Of a stretch of 64,000 nucleotides of DNA, positions 55,692-64,000 are shown one piece after another. A program made the position numbers and the translations under genes. The first letter of the stretch is position 1. The number at the start of each line of letters is the position of its first letter. The stretch is from Xiphydria camelus (lineage: Eukaryota; Arthropoda; Insecta; Hymenoptera; Xiphydriidae): assembly GCA_963678675.1 (NCBI GenBank), contig OY783197.1:7137143-7201142 (forward strand), read 5' to 3'. Below the pieces are notes generated by a model, which saw only the letters and a list, made by a program, of their open reading frames with translations, did not search any database and had not been told where the DNA came from.

Positions 55692-57708
55692 ATGTCAATC
55701 AAAAACAGAGATCTTTTCGATGTGTGGATTTCGAGTAAAACAAACGAAAGGCAGGTTAAAGTTGGAGAAAAAATTAACAGTTTTCTATCGTGTTCTGACT
55801 CGGTCGAAGAAGTTAAAAAGAAATACGACATGATTGCGAAGCTTTTTTGTTTAAATATGGACAAGAAATGGCAGAAATCTTCACGTAAACATGGTCGATT
55901 TATACAGAATTACAACGAATGGCTCGAATCTGAAATATGTATGTTAGATTCCATAAAGCCATATTTTCAGTTAGAAGACAATATTACTGAACTGAATCTT
56001 GCGCCTGGGCCTAGCCGTAGTCGGCCTTGTGTACCTTTTGCTGAGGGGAGCTTAAAAACTTAAAAGAGGCGCGTGGAAAATTTAGTTCGTAATCATACTT
56101 TGGAAGAGTTGTCCTTCGCAGCTGAAGAATCTGCTCGTCTAGGTCTTTCTGGCGAATTAAAGCATAAAAAGACCACCGTTTTATCACCGCAGCAGGCACT
56201 CGCCTTATATTTAGACATAAGTTTATCAGAACGGAAATATAATACTTTACGATCTGTTGTAAATAATTTGCATAAAGACTGTTTCCCTAGTATAGCTGTA
56301 GTCAGACATTATAGAAATCTTTTGTTACCAAAAAGCATCGATTCCACGGAGTCTGGAGCTGAGGTAAATTTGCAAGAATTATTGAACATGACTGTTCAAA
56401 GCATATTTAAGACTCTTGAAGGTTGTTCTTTACGTAATGATACATCACTCGTTTTAATTTCTAAATATGGGTTTGACGGAAGTTCTGGGCATAGTACATA
56501 TAAACAAAAGTTCGAAAACCCAGATATGACTGACGAATATTTATTTCTTAGTGCCTTATCGCCTTTAAAGCTAATTGATAAACAAACTGGTCAAATTATT
56601 TGGAGTAATCCCAGAACTTCGTCATTTTTTGTAGGCGTATAAAATTTGTCTTCGCGAAAGAAACATCATCTTTAGTTTTGGAGGAAGAGTCGAAACTGAA
56701 ATTAAAAATTATTAATTTAAATGACTTTACAATACAGTTTAAAGAAAAAAAATATGTCGTAAGTTACACCATGCTGTTAACAATGTTAGACGGTAGTACA
56801 ATTAATACGTTATCTTACACCAATTCCACACAAAAGTGCTTTATCTGCGGTGCTTCACCGAAAGAAATGAACTCAAAATCAGTAAATGACAAACATGTAA
56901 ATTATGAAAACTTAAGATTTGGCATATCCTCGCTACATTCGTGGATTCGCTGCTTTGAGTGTTTCCTACACATATCGTATCGGCTACCACTCAAAACTTG
57001 GCAAGTTAGAGGACCAGAAAACAAACAAATATTCGAAAGTCGTAAAAAACACATTCAGACGGAATTTAAGGCAAAAATGGGATTAATAGTCGACAAACCG
57101 AAACCTGGCTACGGATCCACGAATGACGGCCAGACGGCCGTAATACAGCCAGACGGTTTTTCAACAATATTGATCTTAGTTCCTCCATAACTGGTATTGA
57201 CAAACAGTTAATAAGAAATTTTTCTGTTATTTTGCGAACTATTGCGAGCGGGAAACAAATAAATCTCGTTAGATTTGGTAACTTACTTGATGAAACTAAA
57301 GAGCTATATCTACAATTATATGACTGGTTTTACATGCCTAGTAGCGTCCACAAGCTATTAGTGCATGGAAAAGAAATTATTAAACATTTTAACCTGCCTA
57401 TAGGTCAGTTAGCCGAGGATGCTCTAGAGGCTAGGCATAAAGAGATTCGTAAAATTCGTCTATCCAATACCAGAAAATTTTCAAGAGTAAACACCAATAA
57501 AGACTTAATGACTTCGTTGTTAATTACCTCTGATCCATTTATTTCATCTTTAAGAAAAGAGACAAGTACACACTCCCAAGACTTCAGTGATATCGAAGAC
57601 TACATTATGGAGTCACCTTCTTTACAATCTAGCAGGTATCTTACCATCCTAAATTTCTCAAGAATGAACTTAAATGATGAAGAAATGACTTCTTCAGACA
57701 GCGATTAA
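55692..57708 (+). pseudogene. Transib/RAG1-core-like transposase, nearly intact
   Basis: About 672 codons, starting MSIKNRDLFDVWISSKTNER just after a TTTTCAG acceptor-like site. Landmarks in order are KYGFDGSSGHSTYKQKF (first catalytic Asp, inferred), WSNPRTSSFF then in the next frame RRIKFVFAKETSSL, QKCFICGA (Cys pair), LHSWIRCFECFLHISYRL, GYGSTNDG (second Asp, inferred), MPSSVHKLLVHG, and IGQLAEDALEARHKEIRKIR (Glu). The order of blocks parallels Transib transposases and the RAG1 core (D...CxxC...D...E with an ExxNK-like end). Three lesions are seen: a nonsense codon at 56061, a one-base change in a T run near 56626, and another in the T run near 57160. Such few lesions mean a recent copy. 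Superfamily assignment is from memory and needs a search. Confidence 0.7.
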
Positions 57709-58062
57709 ATTATTATTATTATTATTATTTAATATTTCATTATTTTATCTTTAATTTTGTAAAATTATTCTATCCAATACCAGAAAATCTTCAAGAGTAA
57801 ACACCAATAAAGACTTCATGACTTCGTTGTTAATTACCTCTGATCCGTTTATTTCATCTAGAAAACAGACAAGTACCCACTCCCTAGACTTCATTGATAT
57901 CAAGGACTATATTATAGAGTGACCTTCCTTACAGTCTAGCAGCTATCTTGCCGTCCTAAATATCTCAACAATAAACTTAAATGATGAAGAAAGGACTTCT
58001 TCAGATAGCGATTAAATTATTATTATTATTTCATATTTAATTATTTTATCTTTAATTTTGTA
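57462..58062 (+). repeat. Tandem duplication of the transposase 3' end
   Basis: 57462-57765 and 57768-58062 are direct copies, both with TATCCAATACCAGAAAAT, ACTTCGTTGTTAATTACCTC and GACTTCTTCAGA.AGCGATTAA. The second copy lost about nine bases (SSLRKE region reduced), gained a stop (GAGTGA near 57920) and is not translated after the first copy's stop. Confidence 0.92.
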
Positions 58063-58895
58063 CGATTTTTTCTTAGATGAAGATATTCTGTTTTCCAATT
58101 TGTTTTGGTTATGCAGATGACAGTGTAGAAGTAATATGTTTAATTTAAGCATTGAAAATATGTCATCCACTTAATTAATTTTTTTATCACAGAGACGGAG
58201 TCCATCCTGAGTCCATCCTAAAATTAGTTATTATTTTTAGTTTTTTTGGTAGCAATGTGACACAGTTCTTGAGATACCCTGTACATTTAGAACAAAACTG
58301 TCGATGCAGATAATATTGTTAATGATCTTCTATAAATATATAACAAAATTGTTAAAAAAGTTTTGTTGATAACAGAATGCTGATTTTCGTCCACTATTCC
58401 CTCTTAAGCAATGCACTGTGGCGACGTGTTGGACCCCCCCCCCCCCCCCCCCACACCCCATTACGAACAAAAAATTCATAAGTATTTTAAAAAATATTCG
58501 TAAAACTTATATTTCTTATATTTTTACACATACGATTGCGGAGATTATTTCTTAAAAAGTTCCAAACACCTCCTTTTTAGTTGAATATTTTATTAAAGCT
58601 TGTATATTCCTCTTAATACCTATAAGATCGTTTTAATTGCTCAGGGCTGCTCAACTATAGATATTTTCATTATGAGGGCGCGAAACGCTCGAATGATGAA
58701 TTCTATTTTTTGTCACTAATTGTAAGGGTCAAATACGAGGTTGACGGGGTTCAAGGCAGGGTTTTGGCGGGGGTGTTGCCCCCCCCCAACATCTCATTGC
58801 AAACAAAAAATCATAAGCATTTTTGAAGGTAAAAAGAAATAACGAAATATACAAACAAAGAACTAGAACAAAATTTAAATGTTTATTATTTTGAA

Positions 58896-59305
58896 TTTTG
58901 TCAAATATAACTTCATATTTGTAATCAGCGACCCAACAAATCCCCCTATACCAAATTTGGCATGAATCCGTTGATTTTCCAAAATCTCGTCCGCCATATT
59001 GGATCCGCCAAATCAATTTTTGAAATCTGACTTCAGATTCGTGATCAGCGACCCAAAAAATCCCCCTATACCAAATTTAGCATGAATTTGTCGATTTTCG
59101 AAAATCTCGTCCGCCATATTGAATCCGCCATCTTGAATTTTTGAAATCTGACTTCAGATTCGTGATCAGCGACCCAAAAACCCCCTTATACCAAATTTGG
59201 CATGAATTCGTAGATTTTCGAAAATTTCGTCCGCCATATTGGATCCGCCATCTTGAATTTTTGAAATCTGACTTCAGATTCGTGATCAGCGATCCAAAAA
59301 ACCTC
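58896..59305. repeat. 121-bp tandem repeat, about 3.4 units
   Basis: Units start at about 58900, 59021, 59142 and 59262, each with GATTCGTGATCAGCGACCC, CCAAATTTGGCATGAAT and CGTCCGCCATATTGGATCCG. The last unit is truncated. A related stretch is the centre of the element at 15702-16702. Confidence 0.93.
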
Positions 59306-60041
59306 CTTAACAATAATTTATTTACTGTTTCATTAACCGTCAAGAGAAATTTCTATTTTTGTCCACTCTCCCATATACCTGGAGCACTGTGCGGCGGACG
59401 GTATATTCCGGGAATCGTAGCTATTCTTTCACTAGTAGTCCGTTTTAATGATATCCGTTAATACCTGAGTACACGTAAACAGGTACCGCTAGTTGCCGGG
59501 CCTTCCGGACCCTCGAACATCGATGTATTCCGAAAGGGATTATCCTTGAGTAAAATTAGCTTATTTCCTCTAACGGAACTTAGTGCGTCACGGGGAATTC
59601 CAGGTACAGAACGCATCTGCACTTCAAATTTGCAAAACTAAATTAAATTTTTAACAAAAATATCAAGCATGAGAATAAAAACTGTAAATTTCTATCGCAA
59701 TAATTGTATTGCAGAATCGAATAAATCGGCTCTCAATTGCAAAAACCGAAAAAATTGAATTTCGTCGATTATAGCGCCATCTGCCACGAATCGAAAAAAA
59801 TGTTTCAAATAAAAGTTATGTAGTTTTTAATGTAGAATGCGAATATGCAATCAAAAGTGGGGGTTCCTATTTAAGATTTTGAAGCTTCCCCCTGCCCCAC
59901 CCACACGGGTTGGGGTGTGGGATCAATCTTGATATCATTTGATAGTTTTTAAAAAAATATCGGATACGTATTTTTTCGTTTCCCGTTCTGAAGCGTACTT
60001 TTCGAGATATTCAACCGTTTCCATACTTTACGGACACCCTG
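59306..60041. mobile_element. Partial CAGGGTG-end element
   Basis: The right end (inverted CAGGGTGTCCGTAAAGTATG at 60022-60041, followed by TA) is an element terminus of the CAGGGTG type. The matching left end is not found. It interrupts or truncates the LINE to its right. 59380-59640 is unassigned. Confidence 0.6.
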
Positions 60042-60043
60042 TA

Positions 60044-63000
60044 TGTGAACGCTTGCAGCTGCAGGTAACCAGTGGCAGCTCCGTGATTAGCGATAATTTG
60101 ATCTACATGTGCTATCCTTCTGATGACGTCATTCTCTATGGTGGTCATCGCTTGGTAGTAATCTCTCGTTAATTTGATGATGAAGTTATCGATTCGGGGT
60201 ATCTCGGCCATATCGTAGATTTTCTTGTTGCTTACCATCTTTCTGTAATTTGAGTGTTCGGACCGATACATTCGTAGGCATGCTCGGAGACATGATCGCT
60301 CAAATCTTCGCAGTTTCTCCATCTGCGAGGCTGAGGTGTTCCACCATAATGGTGCTGCGTATGTCAGTAGTGGTCTGACCAGCAGTAAGTAGCAGATTAT
60401 TCTCGCTTTCTTTGTGATATGTGAGTTGTAGAAGAGTCAACCCAGCGCCTTGAATCTCTTCTTTGCCTTTTCTAATTGTATGTCTACGTGTGATGCGCAT
60501 CTTAGCAGTCGATGTGCATGCCTAAGTATTTGACGCATTCCTTGGTGGGGATCTCCATCTCTGTGCGAGTTTCCGTGTGGAATGTCTTAATTCTGAAGTC
60601 CTTCAGCCCCTCTTTTTTGATTTTAGCTAATGTTCTGCAGTGTTTCCTAAGCAGAATTGATTCACATTTCGTAGGGCTCATTCTCAGGTTCTACATACAG
60701 AAATAGTTGTTAATTTTATTGACTAGGGTTGGTAGGAATTCTTGTATTAATCTTGGAGAGTGTCTAGTGATGTAGATAATTAAGTCGTCGGTGTTGCTAT
60801 GGAGAAAGAGTATTGGTTGGTGTTTAACCCGAAGGCGTTTATGATATCGCTGATGAATATTGAGAAGAGGATTGGGGAGTTCACGCATCCTTGCTGTAGT
60901 ACTTCCTTGACGTTGAATATCAATCTGGAACTGTTAGTTCCGTCTCCTACTTGGAATTTTTTTATCTGTGATCATGTCCCAGATCATCATGACCAGTTGT
61001 GAGGGGAAATATTTTTTTTTGAAGTATGCATATTAGGCCGGCTAGCCATACCGAATCGAACGCTTTTTCTAGGTCGATCAGTGTGGCTCCTACTAGATTA
61101 TTTCTTCCTACTTGGAAATTTGCGGCCGAGAGAAACTTGTTTATTACATGACATGTCGCATGTTGATGTCGGAATCCGAACTGAGTGTCCGGGGTGATTT
61201 TATTTTCTTTGCAATGTGTGATTATGGCGTTACTAATTATGGATTCGAATACTTTACTTACATTTGGTGTCATACTTATCGGTCTGTAACTGGACGGGGC
61301 GTTCGTCGGTTTGCCGGTTTTGTGAATAGGTATCACCAGTGCACTTTTCCAGCACCTGGGGAAGTAGTTGATGTTAATGCAATTGTTAAAGAGGATGGTG
61401 TAGTCTCTTATTATTGCCGGTATTAGATGTTTGAGTACGACGTTGGGTATCCCGTCGTTGCCACGTGACGTTTTGTTTGCAAATTTCTTTATTATCCCCG
61501 CTACTTTTAGTGCGTTCGTGAAGTATGCATATATTCCTGGTTCCGTTGCTGGCTGCAACGCTCTATTCTCTGTTGTGAAGTTTGTTATGGCCGATCCGCT
61601 TACTCTTCGCTCTTCAAACGTTCTCTTGAACTCTTCCGTCTTACCATCGATGATCTCTCTCAGTCTCGTACCCATGTTTAGGTATCTCGGGGAGTTGATG
61701 CCTTCATAATACGCCCCTAGAATATTCAGTCTGTCCTCTGGGTCTGTGAAGACGTAATTGTTGTCTACCTTCGGTGTGTTGTCCAGAATGCACTCGCTCC
61801 TTCTTAGAATTTCTTCCTTGTTCTCCTCTACTATCATCCGTGACCGTCCGTAATCCGCATCCGTTGCTTTGGTCTAAATAAGTTGTTTATCGTGGGCATG
61901 AATTTTTCTGTCTCTTTATAATTGATCTTTTCGAAGACTCTTCTCCAGTAGTCTTCGACTGCTTTCATGAACTCGTTCTGTAGCTTGTTTTTTGCCATGT
62001 CTAGGAGTCTTTTTATTACTTTAGTGTGTGGTCTATTGCATTTGGAATCAAATTTGAGATTTCTGTACAGTTCGGCGAGCAAAAATGACTTTTTTAATAC
62101 AATTTTTTGATTTTTTTGTTTGTGTATTTTGTGATATTATTTTTCTCTTCCATTCTTGGCACCGTGTTGCTTATGGCTTCGTTGATGCACGCTGCAATGC
62201 CAGTTAGGTGGTGTTCGATTTCTTCTGTGGTGAGGTTTCTGCTATCCTCGACTTCTTCCTGATATTTTTCCTCTAGGTATCGTTTAAACTCGGCCCATTT
62301 GGTTGCTTTGTATATAAATCTTGGCGGTGCGGGATTTTTTGTTTTTAGAGATGTGTTGGGGAGTTCAACTCGTAGTAGCAGAGCTTTCTGGTCGCTGTTG
62401 CACACCAAAGTTTTTACCTCGTTATTCCCAGAGCTTTCAATGTTCAGTCTGTTGTCGACGATGCAGTGATCCGTGAAAGTTTGCGCAGGTGTGTATGTTG
62501 GATCCTTACCCGAGAGTATGCTAGTTTTGTATGTGTGCGTGTTTCTGTTGTCCCATTCCACCAGGTATTTTCCTCTTTGGTTGTTTTCATTCCCTGCTAG
62601 TAGGTTATGTCTCGCATTGAGATCGCCTGCTATAATATAGTAAGTAGTTGTTATTATCATTTAATTTCAGTTTGGAAAACAGATTGTTGATTTCTTCGTG
62701 AAATATATCTTTTGCTGAGGTTCTATTCGTTGCATATAATACTGATTTTATAAATAGATTCTCATTCATGCTAGTGGTTAGACAGATAATGATGTACTCA
62801 ATCATCTGGTTGTTTCTTGAACTGGGGAAGTCGACTGTTCTGTAATTCAGATTTCTTCGGATGGCGATGGCTGTTCCACCCCCGAATGCGTTTTGTCTAT
62901 CCTTGCGTATTAAGTCATGGTTTTCGAGTGATATTTTATGTCGGTTATTTAGTTTCGTTTCCGACATCAGCAATATGTCTGGGTCATGGGTGTTAATAAA

Positions 63001-63117
63001 TTGTTGTAAGTTATATCTACGGTTTTGTGAGATAATGGAATTGACGTTGGTCGTTATTAATTTTATTTGCGGTGTATCTTCTGATGACCGATTAATTGTG
63101 TTCCTTTGTGATCCCAT
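60044..63117 (-). pseudogene. Jockey-like LINE, endonuclease and reverse transcriptase (broken)
   Basis: Non-LTR retrotransposon ORF2 on the minus strand. The apurinic-type endonuclease runs from 63117 (KLITTNVNSIISQNRRYNLQ, DILLMSETKLNNR, FGGGTAIAIRRNL) and, after a frame change near 62630, AGDLNARHNLLAGNENNQRG and TFTDHCIVDNRLN. The reverse transcriptase includes SRGNDGIPNVVLKHL, YRPISMTPNVSKVFE, DTQFGFRHQHATCHVINKF and ALIDLEKAFDSVWLAG. The YADD-like site survives as NTDDLIIYI (60700-60888) in another frame. The C-terminal tail with RCLRACLRMYRSEHSNYRKM-type sequence is intact to 60011, where it runs into the neighbouring element. At least five frame changes or stops are seen, near 62630, 62090, 61840, 60960 and 60690-60500. 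No poly-A tail is visible. Confidence 0.85.
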
Positions 63118-63164
63118 GATTATTTTTGTTGTATATCGTGTGATGTGGAGAATCGCTCTGCGTC

Positions 63165-64000
63165 ACAAAAAGGGTGAAGTCGGCCCCTTCGTTATAAGAC
63201 GCGCGTTCGTGGCATCGGTACGGACGAGACGCATCCATATCGATACGCGTTGAGCGTCCGGACCGATCGCCAATGGCTACGGGAGAGCCACCTCGTAGGC
63301 TTGAGGGGCAACCCGGAGGACCGGGAAGTGCCCACGTGACGGCTTGGTCGGAGAGCAGGTAGTCGTTGCCCGAATCGTGTAACGAGCGAGTCGTTGCTCG
63401 AGCTTCGCAGGAGTGAGAGTTCGTTTTTCGTTGCGAGAGAGTGTGTTGAGTGCGAGCGTCGAGGACGACTACCGGGAAGCCGACGACCGGACGTCTAGAA
63501 GAACTGGAAACTACCGAGGTCGACGATAGCCGGTACGATTCCCCTTGACTAGCGACCGACCTTCCGACTCGCTGTCGTACCGTCGCCACGTGCTTCCGTC
63601 GAGCCGGCGCGCACCTCTTCGTCAGATTCACGCCCGCGTTACGATTTAGGGCGCTCGTTCCGTGTTAGCGATCGCTGTAGTCGCGCGCGCGTTCCGTTGT
63701 TGTGTCGTTCCAGCGTTTTCGCATCTCGTCATTTACGCGAGCCCTCGTGGTCGCGTCTTTCCGTCGACGCATTTCGTCGGGGCATTTCCTCGGATGCGAG
63801 CCTCGTCGTTTAGAGCGCCCGTTTCGTGTTCGCGCTCGTCGTTTAGAGCGCTCGTTTTGTGTTCGCGCTTGTCGTTCAGAGTGCCCGATCGTCCTGTCGC
63901 TCGTCGTTGTCGAGCGCCCGTTGCGTATCCGCGCTCGTCGTTGTAGAGCGCTCGTTGCGTTTCCGCACTAACCTTTTAGAGCGCTCGTTTCGTTTAGCGC
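63165..64000. repeat. GC-rich dispersed repeat G, copy 2, with short tandem units
   Basis: Related to 32663-33552 in the same orientation. From about 63740 it contains five or six degenerate units of 30-40 bp of the form TCGTCGTTTAGAGCGCTCG. It abuts the LINE's 5' side and runs off the window. ORFs across it are compositional. Confidence 0.65.

Larger units (their letters stand above)
54746..58800 (+). mobile_element. Transposon with long flanking repeats and Transib/RAG1-like gene
   Basis: The module at 54760-55080 (GTCAACCTCATATTTGACAC; GGTTTGAGCAGCCCTGAGCA; TACGAATATTTTTTTTCGG) recurs inverted at about 58480-58760, bracketing the transposase gene at 55692-57708. C-rich tracts lie just inside (55110-55127 and 58436-58452). 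A further direct repeat (CATTACAAACAAAAATATCA; 55128 and, diverged, 58795) blurs the exact ends. I take the element as about 4 kb; boundaries are uncertain. Confidence 0.65.
32528..64000 (-). other. Probable further upstream intron of Nmdar2 (open to the right)
   Basis: The exon at 32113-32527 starts with a clear acceptor, so upstream sequence is intronic until the previous exon. I find no further receptor-like coding sequence on the minus strand up to 64000, so the intron would exceed 31 kb. This is an inference: a small exon could have been missed, or another gene could lie on the plus strand (for example the ORF at 46444-47307). Confidence 0.55.

Noticed and set aside
60512..61709. Plus-strand ORFs of 64-104 codons
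   Set aside because: Antisense shadows of the LINE reverse transcriptase.

Overview
The window reads as a TE-saturated stretch of an insect nuclear genome. It is AT-rich, shows no operon-like packing, and contains only two convincing host coding segments. Both are on the minus strand and are exons of one gene, an ionotropic glutamate receptor of the NMDA type (Nmdar2/Grin2-like). The upstream exon (32113-32527) and the next one (2575-2758) join in frame across one intron of about 29.4 kb. The region right of 32527 (over 31 kb) and left of 2575 is then also intronic. Mariner, DUF4817-type and jockey-like elements resembling those of ants and other Hymenoptera suggest, but do not prove, a hymenopteran.

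Nearly everything else is mobile DNA. Left part (1-18 kb): a deleted mariner (1196-1740), a broken Tc/mariner-like transposon with a DUF4817-type transposase (3048-4447), a foldback element with 400-bp arms (6343-7623), a head-to-head 30-bp coding-like minisatellite (8340-9000), a double hairpin (9656-10233), a Helitron 3' end (to 11497), a 3-kb transposon with 700-bp inverted repeats and a nearly full-length gene (11693-14760), and a 1-kb palindromic element with CAGGGTG ends and TA duplication (15702-16702). Middle (18-32 kb): one decayed 'CDTTSA' transposon gene on + (18071-25209), split by a MITE, a hairpin, a 3.4-kb inverted-repeat element carrying a relative on -, microsatellites and a GC-rich hairpin; then a perfect 94-bp inverted repeat and another TIR transposon (30035-31995).

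Right part (32.6-64 kb): a GC-rich repeat (second copy at the right edge), a thicket of nested palindromes (34.3-46.3 kb) with tRNA-Ser-like sequences in inverted arms, an unidentified 234-287 aa ORF (46444-47307), a large element whose arms are studded with GTCAGCTG (48.5-51.7 kb) around a 580-bp palindrome, a nearly intact transposase gene resembling the Transib/RAG1 core family (55692-57708) flanked by long repeats shared with nearby palindromes, a 121-bp tandem repeat, and a degenerate jockey-like LINE on - (60044-63117).

The two receptor exons are the only sequences likely to serve the host. The rest is layered insertions in the introns of a neuronal gene, with more than twenty long inverted repeats that would fold into double-stranded RNA in its pre-mRNA. 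Family assignments rest on remembered protein motifs, not searches; repeat boundaries were read by eye and are accurate to roughly 5-30 bases unless a target duplication is given.
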